This document shows, piece by piece, positions 53,859-62,587 of a stretch of DNA of 64,000 nt. Each line of letters begins with the position of its first letter. The first letter of the stretch is position 1. A program made the position numbers and the translations under genes. This stretch comes from JAJRPT01 sp964465945. Lineage in GTDB: Bacteria; Bacteroidota; Ignavibacteria; Kapaibacteriales; UBA2268. The DNA lies in NCBI GenBank assembly GCA_964465945.1, contig CAYXMM010000004.1:234993-298992 (forward strand). The letters run 5' to 3'. The notes below the pieces were generated by a model that worked only from the letters and a program-made list of their open reading frames with translations, did not search any database and was not told the origin of the DNA.

Positions 53859-56171
53859 ATGGCTTCAATTAGTGCCTGTTTAATTGTTAAAAATGAATGT
53901 GAGAACTTGGATATTTGTCTTAGGTCACTTACAGGATTTGTTGATGAAATTGTAGTAGTGGATACTGGGAGTAGTGATAATACTATTGAAATTGCGAAAA
54001 AATATACAAATAAAATTTTTAATTTTGAATGGGTTGATGACTTTTCTGCTGCAAGGAACTATTCAATATCAAAAGCAAGTTCTGAATTTATACTTATTAT
54101 TGATGCAGATGAGAAATTAGAGAATGGTGAGATGTTAAAAGAGTTTTTGAGTAATCAAGATAGCAGTTTTGGAGCTTGGTTAGTAAATTTAGATTCTTAT
54201 ACACATAAAAATGATACTGAGTTTAAATATGCCACGCAATTATTAAGATTGTTTAAAAATGATAATGATTTTAAATTTGAAGGAATAATTCATGAGCAGA
54301 TACTTTATTCAATTTTGCAAAAGGGAGTGAGGGTCGGCAATTCTGATATTTATATTACTCATAGAGGGTATGATTTAGATGAATCAAAAATGAAGACAAA
54401 ACAAGAAAGAAATCTTAAATTATTAGAAAAACATATTGCTCTTATCCCTAATGATGGTTATAACTTATTTAATTTAGCTAAGACTTATTTAGCAATGAAA
54501 AATAATGAAAAAGCAAAAGAGTATTTTGAGTTAGCTTTAGAAAATTGCCCTAGTGACGGAGTGGTCTATCCTTCTTGTTTAAACTATTATTCTGTTTTGC
54601 TTTATCAATTAAAAGATTTTGAAAAGGCAATTAGTTTGTTGAATAAATCAGTCGAAATTAATCCAAATCAAGCATTTGCTTATTATATTTTGGGTGATAT
54701 ATGTTTTGAATTAAAAAAACATTACGAAAGTAAGCAATTTTATACATTGCTTTTATATAATATTCAGCACCCAAATAATTTATCAAAAGTAATTGGTGAT
54801 TATCACCTACCTTTACAACAAGTATATTATCGGCTTGGGAGAGCAGACTTGAATTTGAAAGATATGAGTAGTGCTTTAGAAAATTTTGAATCTGGATATA
54901 AAATTGAAAATAATGATAAGAATTGTTTATTTGGGCTTATTGATGTATTTCATAAATTAAATGATTTTGATAATAAATTGAAGTATTTAGAGTTAGCAAT
55001 AGAAAAATATCCGAATGATGAGATCTTGAAGCAATCATTAGAGTTTCATAAAAGTAATTCTAAGTCAAAAATTGTTAGTTCTGTTTCGGCATTAAAGTCA
55101 AAACTTTCTAAGAATGTGAAGAAAGATGAAGTAGAAAAACAAATTATTGATAAACCATTAATTACTTTATCGATGATTGTGAAGAATGAAGAAGATATGC
55201 TTGAGGATTGCTTGAAATCTGTTGAAGGAATTGTCGATGAAATTGTGATTGTTGATACAGGGTCAGTCGATAAGACGAAAGAAATTGCTTTTAAATATGG
55301 AGCAAAAGTATATGATTTTGCTTGGGTTGATGATTTTGCAATCGCAAGGAATGAGGCACTTAAATACTCTACTGGGCAATGGATTTTATATTTAGATGCT
55401 GATGAAAGGATTTATAGAGATAATTTAGATGTAGTTAAGCTTAAAAATGATTTGATTATTGCTGATGAAAACTTGGGTGGAATAATTCTTACTATTGAAA
55501 GTGATCATAGAACTTCAAGTGGTTCGACTGAACATCATCGTGGTGGCTATCCAAGATTGTTTAGGAATTTAGGTTATCCGAAGGTATATTTTAAAGGTAG
55601 AGTTCATGAGCAAATAACTCCGAGTTTAATGGAAAATGGGCTTGGTATGGTAAAAAGTGATATTAAAATAATTCATAAAGGTTATGATATTCCTGAAGAG
55701 TTGATGCAAAAGAAACTTAAACGTAATTATACTCTTTTGTTAAGACATGTTCAGGAAGAGCCGTTAAATGGCTATGCTTGGTATCAATTAGGTCAGACAT
55801 TGGGGCGACTCCAATTAATGAAGGAATCACAAGATGCTATTGAAATGTCAATTAAGTGTGGAAATTTGTCAGATTCGGTGTATGCTTCTGCGAGTTCTAC
55901 TTTATCTCAATATTCAGGAAATCAAAGAAAATATAAAGATGCTTTATACTGGGCTGAGGAATCTTTAAGTAAGGCCCCTAAACAAATATATGGGCTTAAT
56001 TTAAAGGGATATGCGCTTTTAGAATTGAACCGAAAATCTGAAGCAAAAGAAGTATTTGAACTAGCTCATAAATTATGGCTTTCAAACGACAATTCTGTTC
56101 CTCAATCTGGGTTTGATATTATGATTGATGAAAAAGTCATATTAAATGGCTTAGAGAGGGCTCAAAGTTAA
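53859..56171 (+). CDS. Double glycosyltransferase family 2 protein with TPR repeats
   Basis: Start set at ATG 53859; an earlier in-frame TTG at 53832 would add 9 residues. The 770-residue protein has a first GT-A domain (SACLIVKNECENLDICLRSL, VVVDTGSSDNT, DxD-type LIIDADEKL), then TPR repeats (KAKEYFELALENCPSDGVVY, AISLLNKSVEINPNQAFAYY), then from about residue 435 a second GT-A domain (SMIVKNEEDMLEDCLKSV, IVIVDTGSVDKT, ILYLDADERI) with more TPRs. Such GT2-TPR proteins transfer sugars, often onto surface or peptide acceptors; the acceptor here is unknown. No membrane anchor. Convergent with the DsbA-like gene. Confidence 0.88.
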   Translation: MASISACLIVKNECENLDICLRSLTGFVDEIVVVDTGSSDNTIEIAKKYTNKIFNFEWVDDFSAARNYSISKASSEFILIIDADEKLENGEMLKEFLSNQDSSFGAWLVNLDSYTHKNDTEFKYATQLLRLFKNDNDFKFEGIIHEQILYSILQKGVRVGNSDIYITHRGYDLDESKMKTKQERNLKLLEKHIALIPNDGYNLFNLAKTYLAMKNNEKAKEYFELALENCPSDGVVYPSCLNYYSVLLYQLKDFEKAISLLNKSVEINPNQAFAYYILGDICFELKKHYESKQFYTLLLYNIQHPNNLSKVIGDYHLPLQQVYYRLGRADLNLKDMSSALENFESGYKIENNDKNCLFGLIDVFHKLNDFDNKLKYLELAIEKYPNDEILKQSLEFHKSNSKSKIVSSVSALKSKLSKNVKKDEVEKQIIDKPLITLSMIVKNEEDMLEDCLKSVEGIVDEIVIVDTGSVDKTKEIAFKYGAKVYDFAWVDDFAIARNEALKYSTGQWILYLDADERIYRDNLDVVKLKNDLIIADENLGGIILTIESDHRTSSGSTEHHRGGYPRLFRNLGYPKVYFKGRVHEQITPSLMENGLGMVKSDIKIIHKGYDIPEELMQKKLKRNYTLLLRHVQEEPLNGYAWYQLGQTLGRLQLMKESQDAIEMSIKCGNLSDSVYASASSTLSQYSGNQRKYKDALYWAEESLSKAPKQIYGLNLKGYALLELNRKSEAKEVFELAHKLWLSNDNSVPQSGFDIMIDEKVILNGLERAQS

Positions 56172-56180
56172 TTTTGAGCC
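56158..56180. terminator. Hairpin spanning two convergent stop codons
   Basis: GGCTCAAA (56159-56166) pairs with TTTGAGCC (56173-56180); the 6-base loop GTTAAT contains overlapping stop codons for both genes. There is no long T-run, so terminator activity is uncertain. Confidence 0.45.
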
Positions 56181-56809
56181 ACTATTTGATTCATAATATT
56201 CTTTAGATCAATTAAAAATTGATAACCAGAGGCAACTAAATATAATTGTTCATCTTTTTTATAAAGTAATGTTGGATAACCATTTATCCCCCAACTCTTT
56301 ACATTATCAAATTCTAATCTTGTTAGATTATGATATGTTTCATCTTCAAATCTTTGTCGAAATTCTAATGTATCTACATTGAATATATTAACAATGTCAA
56401 GTATTACATTAATGTTTTTAATATCAAGACCATCGAAATAGAATGCTTCTTGGAGTTTGTGAATAAAATCAAGGGTTTGATTGCTTTCATCTAATGACTT
56501 GAAAACTCTAATAGCAAGAGACGGCTCAAAGGAATTAATAACATACTCTCCATTTTCTAATATATTTTTTCTAAAAAGCGGTCCAAACTGGCAACCAGTA
56601 TATGCGGCGACTTTATCTACTTCAGTTTTTAAAAAAGAAAAATTATCGTTAATTGAACCAACACTATCATCTAATACCATTCCACCTGTCATTGCAATAA
56701 AATCTAATTTATCTGAATATTCTGCAGTTACTTTGCTTACAACATCACTCATTGCATAGCACCAAGTGCAGTAAGGGTCAAAAACATATATAATTGAATT
56801 TTTTTTCAT
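56168..56809 (-). CDS. DsbA-family thioredoxin-fold protein, cytoplasmic
   Basis: The 213-residue protein has the DsbA-fold start SIIYVFDPYCTWCYAMSDVV with the CxxC motif CTWC, an alpha-helical insertion, and a cis-Pro loop GINGYPTLLY. There is no signal peptide, so it is likely cytoplasmic, resembling FrnE-type members. It follows bcp in the reverse order, and overlaps the GT gene by 4 bases at their stops. Thiol oxidoreductase role inferred from the motif. Confidence 0.85.
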   Translation of the reverse strand: MKKNSIIYVFDPYCTWCYAMSDVVSKVTAEYSDKLDFIAMTGGMVLDDSVGSINDNFSFLKTEVDKVAAYTGCQFGPLFRKNILENGEYVINSFEPSLAIRVFKSLDESNQTLDFIHKLQEAFYFDGLDIKNINVILDIVNIFNVDTLEFRQRFEDETYHNLTRLEFDNVKSWGINGYPTLLYKKDEQLYLVASGYQFLIDLKNIMNQIVAQN

Positions 56810-56830
56810 TTTAATTTTTTTACTTTTTTG

Positions 56831-57304
56831 TTAATTTTTAATATTTAATTCATTGATTGCTTTTTTTACGTTATCAACGTGTCCATTTACTTTGACTTTA
56901 TACCAAACTTCTCTTATAATTCCTTTTTTATCAATTAAAAAAGTGCTTCTTATAATTCCCATATATTTTCTGCCATACATTGATTTTTCCCCGTAAGCAA
57001 AAAATGATTTTGATATTTCGTTCTCTGGGTCAGAAATTAAATCAAAGTTTAAATTATATTTTTCTTTAAAATTTGTATGGGATTTTAATGAATCAGGTGA
57101 TACACCTATCACTTTAATATTTAAAGAGTTAAACACTGAAATATTTTCATTAAATTCACATGCTTCTTTAGTACAACCGGATGTGTTATCTTTTGGGTAG
57201 AAGTATAATATAAAATCTTGACCTTTAAGGTCTGAGTTAGTTATAAAACTATTTTCAGCGATAAGCCCTTTAATTTTAGGACATTTATCCCCTGTTTTAA
57301 GCAT
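56831..57304 (-). CDS. bcp: Thioredoxin-dependent peroxiredoxin, Bcp type
   Basis: The 157-residue protein has LYFYPKDNTSGCTKEACEF with the peroxidatic Cys at residue 44 and a resolving Cys at 49, the typical Bcp/PrxQ pair. It continues KVIGVSPDSLKSHTNFKEKY and ends with an RSTFLIDKKG segment. It reduces hydroperoxides with thioredoxin. GGAA precedes its start. Confidence 0.95.
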   Translation of the reverse strand: MLKTGDKCPKIKGLIAENSFITNSDLKGQDFILYFYPKDNTSGCTKEACEFNENISVFNSLNIKVIGVSPDSLKSHTNFKEKYNLNFDLISDPENEISKSFFAYGEKSMYGRKYMGIIRSTFLIDKKGIIREVWYKVKVNGHVDNVKKAINELNIKN

Positions 57305-57364
57305 AATTTTCCTTATGTGTTCTATCTTAGTTAAGTGTAGACGGCTAAGATTAATAAAAATTAC

Positions 57365-58453
57365 TTATTCTTTTGAATATGGCTTTCCGAAAACTTTAAT
57401 GATTGTATAAGTTGATTGGTCTGTTGATAGTTTTTCAAGTTCTTCTTTTGAGTTAATAACTTCAACATAAACGTCCATAAAATCAGCAGGACCACTTAAT
57501 TTGATGTTATTTGGGAAACTAATTTTCTTAACATTTAAGTTTGAGCGAATTAATAAATTATCTTTTGAGATGTTGAATGGCAGAATCTCTGCTACTTCAT
57601 TGTGATATTGCTCTCTTAACTCACTTTTAGAAAATAAATCTTCTGAAAGTTCTTTTGGGTTAATGTATTTTAAGTCTTCGTCAACTAATTTATCAGATAG
57701 TTTATTTAAAATTTCATTTTTCGTTTCATAAGAATCATAATAATTTTTGACAAACTCTTCTGTTTTTTTGAAGAAGTTCTTAGTTTGAATTGGAGCATTA
57801 TTTATAGTTGTAAATCCAAGGAAATCTTTATAAAAATACTCTGCGGGTTTAGATTCGGCACGGAATTGTTCGTCATAAATCATACAACCCCATTCAATGT
57901 TTGGCTCGCTTAGAAAATGCGGTAATTCTTCTATTTCGTGGGGTTCACGTTGGTAAATGAGTCCAAATTTAAACATTTTTTGTGCTGGTGAAAGAAATAC
58001 ATTTTGAATTAACTTAATATCGTTTTCATAGAATAGTAAGGCTTCTTGCAATTCGGCTTTGATAACTAATATAACTTTTTTTTCTGAATTGCCTTTAGTG
58101 GCTTCAACTACGATCAAATATCCACCTGAATGACGAGCAGAAGTTTGGGCATTTGCGAGTAGGTTAGCAATTCTTTTTGAATTATCAATAAATGAAATAT
58201 CATCAGAATCTATCAAATTTGTTGCAAATTGGAAGAATGAAGTCGAATGAAATGCTTCAATTGATAGATCAAATGTTTTAGTTTTCTTCTCTATACCCTT
58301 TGCTAATCTTTCAGTTATAGTATAAGTTACTGTTTCATCTAAGTTTATGATTTCATTAGATTCAACAGATAGAGCAGATTCTGTTCCAGCATCTTTTGGA
58401 ATAATAGTATGAACAATGGCTCGTTTAAAATTCATATCAAAGAAATTAATCAT
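57365..58453 (-). CDS. Nucleoid-associated protein, NdpA/YejK family
   Basis: The 362-residue protein matches the 37-kDa nucleoid-associated family: an N-terminal FDMNFKRAIVHTIIPKDAG, a middle containing ARHSGGYLIVVEATKG and KVILVIKAELQEALLF, and a C-terminal region with NLNVKKISFPNNIKLSGPADFM. Members bind the nucleoid; the molecular role is not well defined. Good AAGGAAA upstream of ATG 58453. It follows the SDR gene by 8 bases. Confidence 0.8.
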   Translation of the reverse strand: MINFFDMNFKRAIVHTIIPKDAGTESALSVESNEIINLDETVTYTITERLAKGIEKKTKTFDLSIEAFHSTSFFQFATNLIDSDDISFIDNSKRIANLLANAQTSARHSGGYLIVVEATKGNSEKKVILVIKAELQEALLFYENDIKLIQNVFLSPAQKMFKFGLIYQREPHEIEELPHFLSEPNIEWGCMIYDEQFRAESKPAEYFYKDFLGFTTINNAPIQTKNFFKKTEEFVKNYYDSYETKNEILNKLSDKLVDEDLKYINPKELSEDLFSKSELREQYHNEVAEILPFNISKDNLLIRSNLNVKKISFPNNIKLSGPADFMDVYVEVINSKEELEKLSTDQSTYTIIKVFGKPYSKE

Positions 58454-58461
58454 ATTTTCCT

Positions 58462-59223
58462 TTAAAAAACTTTGTGTGTAAAATAAGCATTAGCTTGTGC
58501 TTTGGGTAATATTATTACTTCAGATAAATTAACGTGTTCTGGTGCTTCAGCCATATATAGTAATGTATTAGCAATATCATCACTTGAAAGAGGCTTAAAA
58601 CCATTATAAACTTGTTTTGCTTTTTCTTCATTACCTTTAAACCTAACAATAGAAAATTCGGTTTCAACCATACCAGGGTTTAGTGAAGATACTTTGATAT
58701 TGTATTGTGCTAAATCTTCTCTCATTCCCTCGCTTATTGCTCTTACTGCAAATTTACTTGCACAATAAACATGACCTCTTGGGTAAACATTATAACCAGC
58801 AATAGAGCCAATATTTATGATATGTCCGTTGTTATGTGATTTCATATTATTAGAAATTATTTTTGAAATATAAAGGAGACCTTTCAAATTGGTGTCTATC
58901 ATATTTTCCCAGTCGTCAATATCTGCATCTTCAAAATTATCTAAACCCAATGACAATCCTGCATTGTTAATAAGTAAATCTATTTTTTTAAATTTAGATA
59001 ATATTTCATTGCAGTTTTCTTCGACTTGACTTTTGTCTCTTACATCAAAATTAAAAATGTCTATATCAGAATTAAATTTTTCTTTAATATATGATTTTAA
59101 TTCAATTAGTCTATCATTCCTTCTACCAGTAGCGATAACTTTCCAGCCATTTGTAGCGAATTTAATTGCAGCGTTCTGACCAATTCCAGAAGTTGCGCCA
59201 GTAATAATTACAACTTTTTCCAT
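58462..59223 (-). CDS. Short-chain dehydrogenase/reductase (YdfG-like)
   Basis: The 253-residue protein has the NAD(P)-binding TGATSGIG (residues 8-15), NNAGLSLG, and the catalytic YCASKFAVRAI with Tyr and Lys. The order (GHIINIGSIAGYNVYPRGHVY) matches classical SDRs such as the 3-hydroxy acid dehydrogenase YdfG. Substrate not determined. A TTTG - 21 bases - TATTTTTG promoter lies upstream. Confidence 0.92.
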   Translation of the reverse strand: MEKVVIITGATSGIGQNAAIKFATNGWKVIATGRRNDRLIELKSYIKEKFNSDIDIFNFDVRDKSQVEENCNEILSKFKKIDLLINNAGLSLGLDNFEDADIDDWENMIDTNLKGLLYISKIISNNMKSHNNGHIINIGSIAGYNVYPRGHVYCASKFAVRAISEGMREDLAQYNIKVSSLNPGMVETEFSIVRFKGNEEKAKQVYNGFKPLSSDDIANTLLYMAEAPEHVNLSEVIILPKAQANAYFTHKVF

Positions 59224-59247
59224 TACTAATTATTAATTATAAAACTT

Positions 59248-59280
59248 CAAAAATAAGTAATTTAAGTTAAAATTGACAAA
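59248..59280 (-). promoter_or_regulatory. Candidate Bacteroidota-type promoter for SDR gene
   Basis: Minus strand reads TTTG (59277-59280), 21 bases, then TATTTTTG (59248-59255). Both boxes and spacing fit the TTTG-N17-23-TAnnTTTG form; this is the best two-box match seen in the window. Confidence 0.5.
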
Positions 59281-59383
59281 GATTATAATTTGTTTTATGT
59301 AACATTATTAAATTTAAGTTGTTAATTATGAAAATGTTTTAAACATAATTTGTTAAAAATGAAAATATTAAATTAAATCTTAT

Positions 59384-59391
59384 TAATTTTG
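59384..59391 (+). promoter_or_regulatory. Candidate -7 promoter element for FnIII T9SS gene
   Basis: TAATTTTG (TAnnTTTG), 33 bases before the ATG at 59425; a TTTG at standard spacing was not found. AAGGA precedes the ATG. Confidence 0.4.
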
Positions 59392-59424
59392 GAAAAATAT
59401 TTATAATAATTTTAAGGATAAAAG

Positions 59425-62088
59425 ATGAGAAAACAAATTCTCTTATTTGCAATTATGAGCTTTATGTTTGTAAGTACAAAGGTATATTCTCAAGGTCTTG
59501 GACCTAACTTAGTAAACCCAGTCGATAATGCAGATTGCTTATCAAAAGATATTAATTTTGAATGGGAATTAAAGCCAAGTGTAGTTACTTATGACTTGAT
59601 GGTTACTTTGGTTTCAGGTGATTATAGTAATCCAGTTGTGAATAAAACTGGTTTAACAACAACAAGTTTTGCAGCAACTTTACCAACAAATGATGTAGTT
59701 TATTATTGGAAAGTTAGAGCTAATTACTCAGGTACATTTGGAATGAGCGATGAATTTGAATTTACAACTAAGAAAGCAGGAACAACTACGATATTTCCTA
59801 CTTTAGGTCAAAGTTGTGTTAATAGTCCAATTACTTTTGAATGGGATCCAATGCAAGGTGCTACATCATATCAGATTCAAGCATCAACTAACCAATCTTT
59901 TGCTGGTGCAGAGATTAATGTTAATAATTTAACATCAAGCACATATAGCTCAACTTTATCACAAAGTTTAACTGATTATTATTGGAGAGTTAGAGCTAAT
60001 TATACTTCTGGAACGATTTCTTGTACGTCGGAATGGTCTAATTCAAGTTCTTTCCAGTCTGTATTACAAAAACCAACATTAGATAGTCCAGTAAATAACT
60101 CGATAGGTGTTGATTTTTCTGTGAACTTATCATGGACTGGTCAAGCTGGTTCAAGTTCTTACACAGTGCAAGTAGCAGAGGATTCTGACTTTAATAATAT
60201 TGTTTTTTCTGCTTATGATACTGACCAAAGTTCAACTATAATAACTTTACCAACTACATACAATAAATCTTATTATTGGAGAGTTTCAGCGACGGCTCAA
60301 AACTTTAGTTGTTTCTCTGAATGGTCTAATACGTTTACATTTAAAACTCGCTATCAAGATGTGGTGCTTACTTCTCCTGAAAATGATGCAAACTGTATTC
60401 CTGTAAATGGGGCAAATTTGACTTGGGAGGAAACAAGTACAATTACAAAATATAGATTACAAGTATCTGAAACAGCTGGTTTTCCATTGCCAGTTCAATA
60501 TGATATTGCAAACTTAGAAAGTAATACATATACAATGGATTTACCTGCTTCATTAAAAACATTTTACTGGAGAGTGAGAGCGGAAGATGCTACGAATAAT
60601 GGAAATTGGTCTCCAACAAGAGAATTCAAAAGTGGTTTATTCTCACCTAAATTGCTTTTACCAGTTAATGATTCAACAGAAACTTATATAACTACAAATT
60701 TAATATGGGAATCTCAAAATGCTATTTCAAATTATAATTTGCAAATCGCTACAGACCCAAATTTTGCACAAGAGACTATTGTTTTAGATACATTGAATTT
60801 GACAGTTCCTAAACTTGATATAACTTTGAAAAATTATGGACAAAATTATTATTGGAGAGTTTCTTCAACTTTTACTCCTTGTTTGTCTAATTGGTCTCCA
60901 ACGTATAAGTTTACAACGATGACAGGAACATCAAATTTAGTTTATCCAGCAGACAATGCAACAGCAACTCAACTTGAGATATTATTCGATTGGAGCGATG
61001 TTAAATATGCTGTTAATTATGATTTAGAAGTATCTACTTCTCCAAACTTTGATGTAATCGAAAAAGGTAGAATTGCTATTGATACAAGCTTAATATTGAT
61101 TTCTGGCTTAAAACCAACAACAAAATATTATTGGAGAGTTAGAGTGAATACTGGTATTAGTAAAGCCCCTTACTCAGTTGTAAGGTCATTTACTACTGGA
61201 GTTGAACCAAGTATTAGACCTTTACTAATTTCGCCTAAAAATCTTGTAGAAAAAGTTCCAGTAAGTGAAATGTTAAAATGGACTAAATCTGACAAAGCAG
61301 ATCATTACGAAGTGCAAGTTTCAAAAGATGAGAACTTTACTGATATAGCAATTACTAATGCTAATGTAACTGATACTACTTTAATTGTTTCTGATTTAGA
61401 AAATTATAAAATTTATTTTTGGAGAGTTAGGTCAGTAAATAGTGCAGGAGTTTCATCATGGACAGAGCCATGGAAATTTAGAACTATTGCTCCAACAATA
61501 ACTGCTACTCCAACTCTTGAGTTACCAGCAAATAATGCTACTGAAGTTAATCATAAAAAAGCTAAATTCCAATGGTTTGAAGTTGAAAACACAACAAGCG
61601 TTGATGGTGCATATCAAGTTCAAATTTCAACTACAGATAATTTTGCCGATGGTTCAGTTGTTGTTGATACAAAAGCAGTATTTGTTAATGAATATACAAG
61701 CTTTAGCTTAAATCATACAACAAAATACTATTGGAGAGTTAGAGGATTTAATGAAGTTGGCGATGGTCCTTGGTCAGAAACTTGGTCTTTTAATACTTTA
61801 GATTTTACAAGTGTTGATTCTAAATTTATTAAAAATGTGGAATTATTCCCTAATCCTTCAACAAATGATAAAGTTAGAGTGAATTTTAATCTTGTTAATA
61901 GTGGTGAAACTACAATAAAAGTAATTGACGTTAAAGGTAACTTAGTTTTAAGTTCAAACTTAAATTACTTAAATGCTGGTTATCATAATACAGAATTAAA
62001 TGTAACAGGCTTATCAAGTGGAAATTACTTTGTTGTGATTGAAAATGGTGCTAATAATGTTATTAGTCCTTTGAAAATTAGCAAGTAA
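59425..62088 (+). CDS. Secreted eight-repeat fibronectin-III-like T9SS protein
   Basis: The 887-residue protein has a signal peptide (QILLFAIMSFMFVSTKVYSQ). The body is eight repeats of about 90-100 residues, each with an YYWRV-type strand (YYWKVRANYSG, YYWRVRANYTSG, YYWRVSATAQN, FYWRVRAEDA, YYWRVSSTFT, YYWRVRVNTG, YFWRVRSVNSAG, YYWRVRGFNEVG) of FnIII/Ig-fold type. A C-terminal T9SS sorting domain (ELFPNPSTNDKVRVNF, ending ISPLKISK) follows. Likely a cell-surface adhesin or matrix protein; function unproven. Confidence 0.9.
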   Translation: MRKQILLFAIMSFMFVSTKVYSQGLGPNLVNPVDNADCLSKDINFEWELKPSVVTYDLMVTLVSGDYSNPVVNKTGLTTTSFAATLPTNDVVYYWKVRANYSGTFGMSDEFEFTTKKAGTTTIFPTLGQSCVNSPITFEWDPMQGATSYQIQASTNQSFAGAEINVNNLTSSTYSSTLSQSLTDYYWRVRANYTSGTISCTSEWSNSSSFQSVLQKPTLDSPVNNSIGVDFSVNLSWTGQAGSSSYTVQVAEDSDFNNIVFSAYDTDQSSTIITLPTTYNKSYYWRVSATAQNFSCFSEWSNTFTFKTRYQDVVLTSPENDANCIPVNGANLTWEETSTITKYRLQVSETAGFPLPVQYDIANLESNTYTMDLPASLKTFYWRVRAEDATNNGNWSPTREFKSGLFSPKLLLPVNDSTETYITTNLIWESQNAISNYNLQIATDPNFAQETIVLDTLNLTVPKLDITLKNYGQNYYWRVSSTFTPCLSNWSPTYKFTTMTGTSNLVYPADNATATQLEILFDWSDVKYAVNYDLEVSTSPNFDVIEKGRIAIDTSLILISGLKPTTKYYWRVRVNTGISKAPYSVVRSFTTGVEPSIRPLLISPKNLVEKVPVSEMLKWTKSDKADHYEVQVSKDENFTDIAITNANVTDTTLIVSDLENYKIYFWRVRSVNSAGVSSWTEPWKFRTIAPTITATPTLELPANNATEVNHKKAKFQWFEVENTTSVDGAYQVQISTTDNFADGSVVVDTKAVFVNEYTSFSLNHTTKYYWRVRGFNEVGDGPWSETWSFNTLDFTSVDSKFIKNVELFPNPSTNDKVRVNFNLVNSGETTIKVIDVKGNLVLSSNLNYLNAGYHNTELNVTGLSSGNYFVVIENGANNVISPLKISK

Positions 62089-62105
62089 TCGGCTAAGCGA
62101 TCAAA

Positions 62106-62137
62106 ATTAAAGGGGACTGTCAGTCCCCTTTTTTGTT
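62106..62137 (+). terminator. Rho-independent terminator after FnIII gene
   Basis: AGGGGACT (62111-62118) pairs with AGTCCCCT (62122-62129) around a 3-base loop, followed by TTTTTTGTTTTT. Confidence 0.9.
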
Positions 62138-62181
62138 TTTATATTGAAGTCAATAAATAAAATACATTATTTATAGTAATT

Positions 62182-62445
62182 TTAACTCGCTCTTCTTTCG
62201 CTTATTTGTTTTCTGAAAACTTTTAGTTGAGTTAATACTTCTAAGGCGATTTCACTTTCTTCTACTATTCTGTCCTCAAATCGTTTTTTAAGTTTGTCAT
62301 TGTTGCGAATAGTTGAGAGAGCGGTTTTTAATTTGATAATTGATGCTTTTGATCTGTTAAGCCGGTTTTCTAATGCTTCAATTTTCAGAGTATCGAGTTC
62401 TTCTCTTTTACTTCCGACTGCTCTATTATTTAGATATTCTAACAT
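62182..62445 (-). CDS. Small coiled-coil protein of unknown function
   Basis: An 87-residue protein, basic and helical, with heptad-like leucine spacing (DTLKIEALENRLNRSKASIIKLKTAL and EIALEVLTQLKVFRKQI). A strong GGAGG lies six bases before the ATG, which supports a real gene. It stands alone between two secreted-protein genes. No family recognised. Confidence 0.7.
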   Translation of the reverse strand: MLEYLNNRAVGSKREELDTLKIEALENRLNRSKASIIKLKTALSTIRNNDKLKKRFEDRIVEESEIALEVLTQLKVFRKQISERRAS

Positions 62446-62550
62446 AATTCCTCCATGAATTTTTGTAATGTTTTATCAATCTAAACTAATTGTCGGCTGT
62501 TATGCAGGAAAGTTTATAGGTGATTTTACTGAATTAAGCAATTTATAAAT

Positions 62551-62577
62551 AAAAAGGGCAATTTCTTGCCCTTTTTA
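62551..62577 (-). terminator. Rho-independent terminator after right-edge gene
   Basis: AAAAAGGGCAA (62551-62561) pairs with TTGCCCTTTTT (62566-62576) around a 4-base loop, usable in both directions. Confidence 0.88.
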
Positions 62578-62587
62578 TAATTTTCCC

